DNA from: a virus
DNA length: 36,051 bases
IMG/VR virus record: IMGVR_UViG_3300008453_000575
Location: 1-36,051 of that record
Reading direction: 5' to 3' (one strand)
Positions 29,500 through 36,051 of this stretch are shown here, in pieces. The translations under genes and the position numbers were made by a program. Position 1 is the stretch's first letter; each line of letters begins with the position of its first letter. A model generated the notes under the pieces. That model was not told the origin of the DNA. It made no database searches and saw only the letters and a list, made by a program, of their open reading frames with translations.

Positions 29500-32014
29500 C
29501 GTAGGAGCAAGCGCAAACGACGGAACAGGCGATACTTTAAGGCTATCACAACAAAAAACAAACGATAACACAACTGAACTATACAATAGTAAGTTAGAAT
29601 CCGTTGTAGCTGGCACTAATGTAACCGTAGATAATACCGACCCTTTAAACCCTATTGTAAGCGCAACGGGTGGAGGTGGTGGCACACTTCAAGAAGTTAC
29701 TGATTTAGGCGCAACTACAGACAACGCTATTACGGTTCAAGGCGTAACTATTAGTGGGAATACTACTTCTTCATTAATTAATATAGGTCAAAATGCGGGT
29801 GATAGTAACTTAGGTACTAATGTGATTAATATAGGTATTACAACTGGTCTAAATAATACTGGAGATTTTGCAACCAATATAGGTACAGGTGCGGGAACTG
29901 ATAATACAGGTAGTTCAGTAACCAATATAGGATATTCTTCGGGCGGTAATAATTCAGCAAACAACGTAACTAATATAGGTCAAGATTCAGGATTTAATAA
30001 TACTGGTAATTCAGCTACCAATATAGGTCAAGATTCAGGATATGCAAATACATTTGATAATGTAATTAATTTAGGTCAAGGCTCTCAATCAACTGCAACT
30101 AATCAATTATCTTTAAATACAGGAATTGCAAATACGGCAATTAACTTACCTAATACTGCTACTGAATTAATATTAAGAGATAGCGCAATTGTTGAAACAA
30201 TAGCTTATTTAAGTGACATTACTGCTGGCGAAACAGACCTATCGTACACCGCAAGTCCGACAAATGGAATAGTAGTAAGTTCGACGGGTACAGATGCTAC
30301 TTTACCTTTAGCCGACGGAACAAATGCAGGGTTAATTTTACTTGATTCATTTGGCGATATTATTATTGATACTGATTTTATAACTGCACCTACAATCGGA
30401 ACAATAACGCAACCTACATTAGTTACCCCTACTGGTAGCGTAATTTTAAATGGATTGCCTACCGCTGATTGGGTAATAACTGAAACACCTACAACGTCGG
30501 GATTAACAGGATTAACAGGTAATACTTCAACAACTACAATAACAGGATTAACAGACGATACTACCTATACATTTAAAGTAACAAGCGATGGGGAAACCTC
30601 AGTCGATAGTGCAAATGTAGTTATTGACCCACAACCAGTACCAGCAGAATACTTTGTAAGACCATTAGGTACTACTTATGGCGATAGTAGCGGAACTAGT
30701 TTTGCAAATGCTTGGACAGGTTTTAGCGGTGTAAATTGGGCGGTATTAAATACAAAAACGCTAAATGTAGTGGGTACGCATCTTGAAGAATTAAACGTAC
30801 AACAAAGCGCAGTTACTATTGTAGGTAATCATGTAAGCGGTGCAGGTATCATTAACGCTCAGAGTATAAGAGTTTGTTTAAGGATTAATGGTTATAACAA
30901 TATAACTGTTAACAACCTAAGTATGATTAATGGACAGACTTCTAACGCTCATAATATGCTTACTACAGGAACTATTTACAACGATTGTATATTTGATACA
31001 TCAGGAAACCAAACAGTACAGCACGAGGGTAATGTAATTACCGATGTAATATCAGTTACCTATAATGGATGTACTTTTAAAAATGGTACGGATGACGGAG
31101 TTTCTTTACACGGAAATAATACAACCGTTGTATTAAATAACTGCTCAATGGAGAACAACTCACAAGGGGTTAACGCTATTAATACAGGTATTTGTACTAT
31201 TAATGATTCTAATTTCTTGAACAATACAGTAGATGTACAACCTGATTCTAGTTCAGATATTACTGTTAATAGAAGTACGTTTAGAAGTCAACTTTCCGCT
31301 AATAGCTCAGTTGCTTTAAAAATTAACAACTGTACAATGTTATCAGGTGAAACAGTTATTACTTCGCTAGGTTCTATTGAAGTAAGTGATACTAAGTACT
31401 TGGGATTATCTAAGATAACTAGTAACCAAACTGATATTGCTAAAGTTAAAATTAGACGTTGTTATTTTGAAGTTAGTACAATCGCAAAAGTAACCTCAAC
31501 TGGTAATGCTGTTTATGATTTGAATTACTCAATATTCAAACACATTTCAGGAACTAACGTTTATGCAATTTCTACCGTAAACGGTGGAACAGGAACATCT
31601 ATCGTTAATAACTGTACATTTGTAGGCTCATCTTCAACCGGTAGAGGTATAGCTGCAGGAAGTAGAATTACAGTAAAAAATACTATTTTTCAAGGGCTTA
31701 ACTTAGTTGTAAATCCAAATGGAGCATTAGCAATAGTTGTGTTTGACAAATGTTGTACTTATCTTAATACCACAATAAATGTAAATCAAAATGGAGGTAC
31801 ATTTACCAATACAAATAGTATAACTACTAATCCTTTAATTACCGATATTGTAAACTTAGACTTCTCTTTACAGTCGGGTAGTTCATGTTGGAATACAGGT
31901 GCTACTTTAACGGATGCGGTAGGTATATTAAGTGCAAATTGGGTTACAGGTATGCCAACTGTAACAACCAAAACGCAACCGGCAACGTGGGATATTGGAG
32001 CATACATTCACTAA
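29480..32014 (+). CDS. Tail fibre/spike with repeats, FN3 and beta-helix
   Basis: An 844-residue adhesin. Residues 1-35 carry the attachment opening INVGASANDGTGDTLR, used by many phage spikes to bind the virion. Residues 100-195 are six 16-residue repeats (xNIGxxxGxxNxxxxx). Residues about 305-385 look like a fibronectin type III domain (GLTDDTTYTFKVTSDG). From about 390 to the end, a right-handed parallel beta-helix is suggested by stacked motifs (NITVNNLSMINGQ; VVLNNCSMENNSQGV; KNTIFQGL), as in spike depolymerases. It probably binds and may cleave a host capsule or exopolysaccharide. Catalytic residues cannot be named. Confidence 0.75.
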   Translation: MAQQIINVGASANDGTGDTLRLSQQKTNDNTTELYNSKLESVVAGTNVTVDNTDPLNPIVSATGGGGGTLQEVTDLGATTDNAITVQGVTISGNTTSSLINIGQNAGDSNLGTNVINIGITTGLNNTGDFATNIGTGAGTDNTGSSVTNIGYSSGGNNSANNVTNIGQDSGFNNTGNSATNIGQDSGYANTFDNVINLGQGSQSTATNQLSLNTGIANTAINLPNTATELILRDSAIVETIAYLSDITAGETDLSYTASPTNGIVVSSTGTDATLPLADGTNAGLILLDSFGDIIIDTDFITAPTIGTITQPTLVTPTGSVILNGLPTADWVITETPTTSGLTGLTGNTSTTTITGLTDDTTYTFKVTSDGETSVDSANVVIDPQPVPAEYFVRPLGTTYGDSSGTSFANAWTGFSGVNWAVLNTKTLNVVGTHLEELNVQQSAVTIVGNHVSGAGIINAQSIRVCLRINGYNNITVNNLSMINGQTSNAHNMLTTGTIYNDCIFDTSGNQTVQHEGNVITDVISVTYNGCTFKNGTDDGVSLHGNNTTVVLNNCSMENNSQGVNAINTGICTINDSNFLNNTVDVQPDSSSDITVNRSTFRSQLSANSSVALKINNCTMLSGETVITSLGSIEVSDTKYLGLSKITSNQTDIAKVKIRRCYFEVSTIAKVTSTGNAVYDLNYSIFKHISGTNVYAISTVNGGTGTSIVNNCTFVGSSSTGRGIAAGSRITVKNTIFQGLNLVVNPNGALAIVVFDKCCTYLNTTINVNQNGGTFTNTNSITTNPLITDIVNLDFSLQSGSSCWNTGATLTDAVGILSANWVTGMPTVTTKTQPATWDIGAYIH
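29777..30064 (+). repeat. Six 48-bp tandem repeats in the fibre gene
   Basis: Six in-frame units of exactly 48 bases encode (I/T)NIG-xx-(S/A/T)G-xx-N-type 16-residue repeats, and a partial seventh starts at 30065. The fourth and fifth junctions share the run ATATAGGTCAAGATTCAGGA. Such units stack into a left-handed roll or stalk and can be gained or lost by recombination. Confidence 0.8.
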
Positions 32015-32030
32015 TATTTAATTTATAACA

Positions 32031-33341
32031 ATGAAAAAAATACAAGCTACACACATTAAAAATAACCCACCGACCAGCGCTCAAAATATTAGCGCTGGTT
32101 ATAATGTAGGTCAATGGTGGGAAGATACCGTTACAGGGTGTAAATACTACCATAAAACAGATGGAGTATGGGAGTTAGTCATCTCAGAAAATCATCCTAC
32201 ATTTGTAGAAGTTAATGATTTAACTGATTTGCCTACTCCTGTAAGTGGAGTGATTACTTTAGTTGCAAACTATACATATCTATTTTTAAAACATATTGAT
32301 TTACTAGGCTCTCGTTTAGTATGTGGTCAAAATACTGTAATAGTAGGTTGGAGTTCAGAGAATTGCTCAATTAGTTCAACAGGTTTAAGCGGTGCTACTG
32401 CTTTAATTACTTCTACTTATTCACTACCTATTAGAAGCATCTCATTTACTCACGCTTTAGTGTTTAATTTACAAGGCGATATAACCACTACTGCTTTGGA
32501 TTGGTTCGGAGTTAATCTTTTGAATTGTACAAGTGGTGGAACTATTAAAGACTATGCTAATTTTGTAATGAGTGACTGTGCTTTTTTAAATAGTGGAGGT
32601 TTTAACTTTGACGGAACGATTGGAACTATTGGATTTAGTAATTGCCTTTTTAATACTGCAACTGGAACTACTGCAATTAATATATTATCTACTTGTAATG
32701 TAAGCCGTCGATTAAGAGTTATTTACTCTTCATTCGTTATCGGTAGCGGGGAAACAGGTGTAAATTTTAGCACTTCGGCAACGGTTGGCGATGAAAAGTA
32801 TATCTTAGATACGATTAACTTCTCAGGTGGTGGAACTTATACAAGTGGGGTTTTAAATACTTCAAATAAGGCTTTATTTGTGAACTGCGTAGGTATTGCG
32901 AATACTGCAACGCGTGGATTTATGTATATGATTAATAACGCAACCGATACTACTATAGGTGCAGGAAATGTTAACGTATGGGTAAAGGCTCTAGGTACTA
33001 CAACAGCCGACACGGCAAACTCTAAGTTTGACCACGCTAGTAACAGACTAACGTACACAGGAGCGTTTAATACTTCTTTTTTAGTAACCGTAAATACAGC
33101 GGTTAGGTCAGGTAGTACCAATCAAAATATTAGTATTGGAGTTGCCAAGAATGGAACTATTTTGGCTAATTCAGAAATGACTATTAGAACGTCAACGGCT
33201 AATCAAGAACATCCAGGCAGTACACAATATGTAATTGATTTAGTTGCTAATGACTATTTAGAATTATTTGTAAAAAACTCGCAGTCGCCTGATGTTAGAG
33301 TTTCAGATTTAAATTTTTCAATAATTAAAATACCATCATAA
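32031..33341 (+). CDS. Second tail spike/fibre (436 aa)
   Basis: A beta-rich adhesin. The N-terminus has YNVGQWWEDTVTGCKYYHKT, a fold seen in many phage fibre and baseplate adaptors. The middle has stacked strands of a beta-helix (ALDWFGVNLLNCTSGGTIKD; GTIGFSNCLFNTATGTTAIN). The last 120 residues (FNTSFLVTVNTAVRSGSTNQ to SDLNFSIIKI) resemble a C1q/TNF-like jelly roll that ends trimeric fibres. It follows the first fibre after 16 bases. It is likely a second receptor-binding protein or an accessory chain of the same fibre. No chaperone gene is apparent. Confidence 0.68.
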   Translation: MKKIQATHIKNNPPTSAQNISAGYNVGQWWEDTVTGCKYYHKTDGVWELVISENHPTFVEVNDLTDLPTPVSGVITLVANYTYLFLKHIDLLGSRLVCGQNTVIVGWSSENCSISSTGLSGATALITSTYSLPIRSISFTHALVFNLQGDITTTALDWFGVNLLNCTSGGTIKDYANFVMSDCAFLNSGGFNFDGTIGTIGFSNCLFNTATGTTAINILSTCNVSRRLRVIYSSFVIGSGETGVNFSTSATVGDEKYILDTINFSGGGTYTSGVLNTSNKALFVNCVGIANTATRGFMYMINNATDTTIGAGNVNVWVKALGTTTADTANSKFDHASNRLTYTGAFNTSFLVTVNTAVRSGSTNQNISIGVAKNGTILANSEMTIRTSTANQEHPGSTQYVIDLVANDYLELFVKNSQSPDVRVSDLNFSIIKIPS

Positions 33342-33361
33342 AAAAGCATATCTTTGTAATT

Positions 33362-33790
33362 ATGAAAACATTATCCTCTTTATTAATAGCCATAAGCCTT
33401 TTTTTGTTACCGATAAAAGGATTAATTTTAACAATGATACTTTTTATATCATTAGATACTTGCACCGCTTTATACGTCACAATTAAGTTAAATGGTTGGA
33501 AGTCTTTTCAAAGTACAAAGTTTTTTAATATAGTAGTAAAATCTTTTTTTTATTTAGCTTCTATTATCCTAGCTTTTAGCATAGATATTTATATATTTGA
33601 GGGTTCGATAATGGGTATAAAATTACTACTCGCAAAATCAATGACTGCCGTATGGGTATTTAATGAAATTAAAAGTTGTGATGAGAATAGTGTAAAGCTA
33701 GGTAATAAACCATTTTTTGATATTATCAAATCTTTACTTTCAAAAATGAAACAATTAAAAAAAGACTTAAACGAAATAACAAATGGATAA
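33362..33790 (+). CDS. Holin (phage holin 4-like)
   Basis: A 142-residue membrane protein with three or four hydrophobic spans: about 2-17, 18-40 (GLILTMILFISLDTCTALYV), 58-80 and 85-105. The C-terminus is a Lys-rich cytoplasmic helix. It resembles the holin_4 family, which opens the inner membrane at lysis. The endolysin gene overlaps it by 8 bases, as in classic holin-lysin pairs. A TATCTTTG box lies at 33349-33356 just before the start but without TTG at 19 bases upstream, so a separate promoter is uncertain. Confidence 0.8.
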   Translation: MKTLSSLLIAISLFLLPIKGLILTMILFISLDTCTALYVTIKLNGWKSFQSTKFFNIVVKSFFYLASIILAFSIDIYIFEGSIMGIKLLLAKSMTAVWVFNEIKSCDENSVKLGNKPFFDIIKSLLSKMKQLKKDLNEITNG

Positions 33791-34259
33791 AATAACACTT
33801 GAAAGAATTGCATTAGCACACCCAAAGATTAGGGAGGAGTTAATGGTTTATTACAAAGAATGTAATAATAAGCTACCTAAGTACGTAAGGCTACGTTTTA
33901 GCCACGTTTATCGAAGTCCAGCAGAGCAACACGCTTTATTCTTAAAACGTCCTAAAGTAACGAATGCGGATTCGTTTCAAAGTATGCACAATTACGGCTT
34001 AGCTTTTGACATTGTATTATTATACGATAAAAATGGTGACGGTAATTTTGAAAGTGCATCTTGGATAATAGATGAACATTGGAATAAAGTAGCTGAGTAT
34101 TTTAAAGGTAAAGGTTATGAGTGGGGCGGTGATTGGAAAAAATTTAAAGACGCGCCACATTTTCAGAAAACATTTGGTTTTGATTGGAAAACTTTAAAAA
34201 GTAGATTTGACAAAGGAATAATTATTACTAACAACGGGATAACATACCCAAAAATTTAA
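33783..34259 (+). CDS. Endolysin, M15-family peptidase (VanY/L-Ala-D-Glu type)
   Basis: A 158-residue zinc peptidase. Zinc ligands are H69 (SMHNYGLAFDIV), D76 and H126 (DAPHFQK), with the usual SxHxxGxAxD spacing and the following WGGDWKKFKDAPH. It should cut peptidoglycan cross-bridge or stem peptides, so it is the phage lysin. No signal peptide is present; it needs the holin, encoded just upstream with an 8-base overlap, to reach the periplasm. Length and layout match phage M15_4 endolysins. No separate spanin is obvious, though the next small gene might serve. Confidence 0.88.
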   Translation: MDKITLERIALAHPKIREELMVYYKECNNKLPKYVRLRFSHVYRSPAEQHALFLKRPKVTNADSFQSMHNYGLAFDIVLLYDKNGDGNFESASWIIDEHWNKVAEYFKGKGYEWGGDWKKFKDAPHFQKTFGFDWKTLKSRFDKGIIITNNGITYPKI

Positions 34260-34263
34260 AATT

Positions 34264-34422
34264 ATGGAAAAAGAATTGATTGAAAACTTATTAACTAACG
34301 CTGCTACAAAGTACAGCCAAAGTCCAGCAACTACCAACGCAGGTAGAATTTTAAGATTTATTGCAAAGATAGTTCCTGTTGGAGTTGTTGTGAAATTATT
34401 TGCACATAAATTAAGTAAATAG
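34264..34422 (+). CDS. Small basic membrane-type protein (52 aa)
   Basis: ATG at 34264, 52 codons, stop TAG at 34420-34422. Residues 28-50 (ILRFIAKIVPVGVVVKLFAH) form one moderately hydrophobic span with positive charge on both sides. It directly follows the endolysin gene by 4 bases and precedes two terminators, so it is the last lysis gene. It could be an accessory holin, antiholin or spanin-like factor, but no lipobox or long periplasmic coil is present. The role is unknown. Confidence 0.6.
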   Translation: MEKELIENLLTNAATKYSQSPATTNAGRILRFIAKIVPVGVVVKLFAHKLSK

Positions 34423-34423
34423 A

Positions 34424-34465
34424 ACTTATAAGGCTTCCCGATGACCAGCGTATAAGTCTTTTTTT
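34424..34465 (+). terminator. Late operon terminator 1
   Basis: ACTTATA (34424-34430) pairs perfectly with TATAAGT (34451-34457), with a 20-base loop and then seven T after one C. It starts one base after the stop codon of the last lysis gene. Confidence 0.7.
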
Positions 34466-34520
34466 AAACAAAGTGCCCAACTATTCAATAGCTTTAGTGC
34501 TGCACTCTAAAAAAGTAAGC

Positions 34521-34550
34521 AACCGTTAATTAAGTTTAACGGTTTTTTTT
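34521..34550 (+). terminator. Late operon terminator 2 (strong)
   Basis: AACCGTTAA (34521-34529) pairs perfectly with TTAACGGTT (34536-34544), followed by T-run to 34550. The stretch 34466-34520 between the two terminators has no gene. Two terminators in series give a tight end to the 22-kb late block. Confidence 0.88.
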
Positions 34551-34557
34551 ATGTTAA

Positions 34558-34602
34558 TTTTGAAAAAAAGTTTTTTTAATTCAAAAGATAGTTTTATATT
34601 TG
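34558..34602 (+). promoter_or_regulatory. Promoter P5 with palindromic operator
   Basis: TATATTTG at 34595-34602. At -33 (34573-34575) the bases are TTT, as in P2. The operator has left arm TTTTGAAAAAA (34558-34568), spacer AGTTTTT and right arm TTAATTCAAAA (34576-34586). Spacing to the -7 box equals P1 and P4. It drives the two small genes at the right end. Confidence 0.72.
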
Positions 34603-34634
34603 TACCCAGATAACAATTAAAAAAGAGAGAAAAT

Positions 34635-34901
34635 ATGAAATCACTACTATTCAAATCGGCTTGGGCAATATTCAAAATGAAAAACGTATCTTTTTCAGAA
34701 GCCTTAAAACTAGCTTGGAAACATTTAAAATCAGGTTTAAAAGCTAATATTGTAAAATTCAATACATTAGTAAAATCTAAAGGTTTAGGTTATGAAACAG
34801 TATTTTATAATAAATTAATGATTACGGATATTGAAACACAAAGCAGCATTTACGATAACGAAGTAGCCTACAAATCAATGCACAAAACTAAATACTTTTA
34901 A
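34635..34901 (+). CDS. Small basic protein (88 aa) under P5
   Basis: First gene after promoter P5. The N-terminal half, with SAWAIFKMKNVSFSEALKLAWKHLK, matches a short helical motif (FSEALKxAW) common in small phage and plasmid proteins of Bacteroidetes; no function is established to my knowledge. It is basic and might bind DNA or RNA. The next gene begins one base after its stop, so the two form an operon. Sharing an operator with the early promoters suggests early expression, apart from the late block that ends just before it. Confidence 0.65.
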   Translation: MKSLLFKSAWAIFKMKNVSFSEALKLAWKHLKSGLKANIVKFNTLVKSKGLGYETVFYNKLMITDIETQSSIYDNEVAYKSMHKTKYF

Positions 34902-34902
34902 T

Positions 34903-35187
34903 ATGTGTATATTCCCTAAAAAATGGCAAGGAAGATTGATACCAACTCACAATATTCCTAAGTACTACATAAAAAACGGAGAAATTCACGAAACAAAAAC
35001 TAATATGAAAACAGAAACTAAAAAAATTGAGAACCTTTCAGAAGCATTAGCAACTGAAAATTTGCATGAAATTAATAAAATTAGAAACGAAATTATAGAC
35101 GAACTATGGAAAGTTCACGAAGTACTGAAAGTTACAGGTCACGGAATGAAAGGCAGAATAGAAGCTATAATTGAGAAAATGATGTAA
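34903..35187 (+). CDS. Hypothetical protein (94 aa)
   Basis: Second gene of the P5 operon. Residues 1-30 are basic and aromatic (FPKKWQGRLIPTHNIPKYYI). After that comes a charged helical part (IENLSEALATENLHEINKIRN, then IIDELWKVHEVLKVTGHGMK). An in-frame ATG at 35005 would give only the helical part (about 60 residues); the tight spacing to the preceding gene favours the longer form. No family recognised. It is the last gene before the hairpin and the half palindrome, so it is probably the last phage gene. Confidence 0.6.
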   Translation: MCIFPKKWQGRLIPTHNIPKYYIKNGEIHETKTNMKTETKKIENLSEALATENLHEINKIRNEIIDELWKVHEVLKVTGHGMKGRIEAIIEKMM

Positions 35188-35203
35188 TATTTACAACTTA
35201 AAT

Positions 35204-35227
35204 GTCCCCGACATTGATGTCGGGGAC
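35204..35227 (+). other. Perfect 10-bp hairpin
   Basis: GTCCCCGACA (35204-35213) pairs perfectly with TGTCGGGGAC (35218-35227) around TTGA. It is far richer in G and C than its surroundings. No T-run follows on either strand, so it is not a clear terminator. It lies 16 bases after the last phage gene and may mark the phage end or a processing site. The stretch 35228-35298 has no gene. Confidence 0.6.
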
Positions 35228-35298
35228 AAAATAAAACAACAAAGTCAACAAATACAAAGGAAGTTTAGATATTTCCGAATTAAAATTAAATAAAACCC

Positions 35299-35330
35299 AA
35301 GCCTGCCACTGATGGCAAACACTTGTTATA
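35299..35330 (+). repeat. Lone right half of an attC-like palindrome
   Basis: GGCAAACACTT followed by GTTATA (35325-35330) and TGATGGC has the form of the right arm in the complete sites (for example site A: GTTATATGAAGTGC). A left arm starting TATAAC with GTGTTTGCC is absent upstream as far as the phage genes. A small TGCCA/TGGCA hairpin is next to it. It does not pair with the left half at 3844. Confidence 0.45.
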
Positions 35331-35354
35331 TGATGGCTTTAAATTAGAATTATT

Positions 35355-35591
35355 ATGAGAAAATCAATTATGTATGGAATATCAACAAAAGAATTAGATA
35401 AAAATGGAATTGAAATATTTTTTGAAACAACAAAGTTAAAAATGCCTGATGGGAAAATAGGTTTTTTATCTTTTGACGATGGTCAGTTGTCTGCTTATTT
35501 TTCAGACGAAAAAGGGTATTGTATTTCAGAATTAGAAGGTGTAAATAATTGCAATTCTCATTATCTACGTGATTGTGTGGCTATCGTATAA
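35355..35591 (+). CDS. Hypothetical cassette protein (78 aa)
   Basis: A soluble alpha/beta protein (IEIFFETTKLKMPDGKIGFL; DDGQLSAYFSDEKGY), with no signal or known motif. It starts 25 bases after the half palindrome, and its stop codon TAA lies within the TATAAC of palindrome F, so gene and palindrome are physically joined, as in integron cassettes. It has no promoter of its own. Nothing in its sequence suggests a phage function. Confidence 0.62.
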   Translation: MRKSIMYGISTKELDKNGIEIFFETTKLKMPDGKIGFLSFDDGQLSAYFSDEKGYCISELEGVNNCNSHYLRDCVAIV

Positions 35592-35651
35592 CGTTTACAG
35601 CTATACGTCAGGTTTTGTTTTTCACAAAACTTGCGTATGGGTGGTGTTATA
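35587..35651 (+). repeat. attC-like imperfect palindrome, site F
   Basis: TATAAC (35587-35592) pairs with GTTATA (35646-35651). ATACG pairs with CGTAT and GTTTTGT pairs with ACAAAAC near the tip. At 65 bases it is the shortest complete site. The stop codon of the preceding gene overlaps its first bases. Confidence 0.65.
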
Positions 35652-35694
35652 CGTTCGGTTTGCGTGGGTAGATTAACGAGTTAAAATTAAATAT

Positions 35695-35892
35695 ATGATA
35701 CAAACATTTACAGTTTCAGGAAAGCGATTTCATTGTAAACACAAAACAGGGTGGTTTAAGACCGTAAGAATTAAAAAATGGTGGTTTGAAGTTTCGGCTA
35801 AGTATTTTTTATGTTTAGAATGTGAGGACTTAGTACCAATAGATGAGTATGAAAACGTACAGCGTGCGGAGGCAAAGCAAACTGACGTATAA
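35695..35892 (+). CDS. Hypothetical cassette protein with Cys pairs (65 aa)
   Basis: A small basic protein: RFHCKHKTGWFKTVRIKKWW then SAKYFLCLECEDLVPIDEYE. The Cys-x-His early and Cys-x-x-Cys later (LCLEC, about residues 40-44) could bind one zinc ion, as in small zinc-ribbon proteins. It lies alone between palindromes F and G, and its TAA stop overlaps the TATAAC of site G. No promoter seen. Function unknown. Confidence 0.62.
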   Translation: MIQTFTVSGKRFHCKHKTGWFKTVRIKKWWFEVSAKYFLCLECEDLVPIDEYENVQRAEAKQTDV

Positions 35893-35963
35893 CGTATCGG
35901 TGCTTGTAGATGCCAGCCTACAAGCATAGTATATTCGGCTGGTAGATACAAACACCTGTTATA
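35888..35963 (+). repeat. attC-like imperfect palindrome, site G
   Basis: TATAAC (35888-35893) pairs with GTTATA (35958-35963). GGTG..TTGTA pairs with TACAA.CACC, and CCAGCC pairs with GGCTGG. As in the other sites, the left arm has extra bases and the right arm is followed by a purine-rich AGAAGTAG. Confidence 0.68.
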
Positions 35964-35992
35964 AGAAGTAGTGGGTATTAAAACTAAATATT

Positions 35993-36051
35993 ATGGAATT
36001 AAAAGACAAGTTTGAAAAAGTATTAAAAAATTCTAAACCTCATTTTTTAAA
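35993..36051 (+). CDS. Hypothetical protein, 3'-truncated by window edge
   Basis: ATG at 35993 opens a frame that runs off the window (MELKDKFEKVLKNSKPHFL). It starts 29 bases after palindrome G, like the other cassette genes. A charged helical start is all that can be seen. It shows the cassette array continues to the right. Confidence 0.5.
   Translation, partial: MELKDKFEKVLKNSKPHFL

Larger units (their letters stand above)
3882..35190 (+). mobile_element. Siphovirus-type phage or prophage genome (limits approximate)
   Basis: One continuous set of + strand genes encodes recombination, replication, packaging, tail, head, fibre and lysis functions, about 31 kb in all. Both flanks carry genes separated by attC-like palindromes, and each inner flank ends in a half palindrome. 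I found no tyrosine or serine integrase, transposase or CI-type repressor inside. The exact ends are not defined: no clear direct repeat joins 3838-3882 to 35190-35335. It may be a prophage, or a free phage that has taken up cassettes. Confidence 0.7.

Noticed and set aside
29777-30064. CRISPR array or diversity-generating retroelement target
   Set aside because: The repeats are coding, adjacent and in frame with no spacers, and no cas gene, reverse transcriptase or template repeat is in the window.
1-36051. tRNA and rRNA genes
   Set aside because: No cloverleaf or rRNA-like stretch was noticed while reading either strand. This is by eye only; a tRNA scan would settle it.

Overview
The window looks like a tailed phage of siphovirus type, or a prophage, from a member of the Flavobacteriia (Bacteroidetes), set inside an array of integron-like gene cassettes. 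The DNA is AT-rich. Promoters follow the Bacteroidetes rule (TTG, 19 nt, TAnnTTTG) and starts lack strong Shine-Dalgarno sequences. A lipoprotein carries the flavobacterial surface-export signature, a tail protein ends in a BACON-like domain, and every believable gene is on the + strand.

Left flank (1-3870): short genes and DNA-modifying genes, each followed by a 65-125 bp imperfect palindrome that opens with TATAAC and closes with GTTATA or GTTATG. These look like integron attC sites. The cargo is a partial hypothetical gene, a small protein overlapping an ABC-ATPase/GNAT fusion, and two beta-class DNA methyltransferases with non-canonical motif IV. The first coding region of the second methyltransferase lies inside a palindrome. 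A lone left half-palindrome lies at 3844.

Phage early region (3882-12376): ribbon-helix-helix proteins, a leucine-zipper-like peptide, an ERF annealing protein, an SSB-like protein with the DDLPF tip, a DUF3310-type protein and a MazG-like pyrophosphohydrolase. A small HTH protein follows, then a promoter with a possible pseudoknot leader, a PrimPol/DUF3987 primase-helicase, a 265-bp cluster of 12 TGCGCA iterons around an AT-only tract (probable origin), an HNH protein, an SF2 helicase and a VRR-NUC nuclease.

Middle and late region (12386-34550): a chain of small coupled genes, a sigma-like factor, a surface lipoprotein and TerS/TerL. Next comes a tail assembly chaperone with a probable -1 frameshift on T9, then tail completion, gp10-like, tail and tape-measure proteins. 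Only then come protease/scaffold, capsid, a tail-tube-like protein, portal and connector, two fibre/spike proteins, holin and an M15 endolysin. Head genes lying after the tape measure is an unusual order. Two strong hairpins end the operon.

Right flank (34558-36051): another promoter with two small genes, a strong hairpin, a lone right half-palindrome, then more single-gene cassettes with complete palindromes. Four of the five good promoters share a 29-bp imperfect palindrome over the -33 element, which suggests one phage regulator. The replication promoter lacks it. No integrase was recognised, so how the phage came to lie between two half cassette sites is the main open question.
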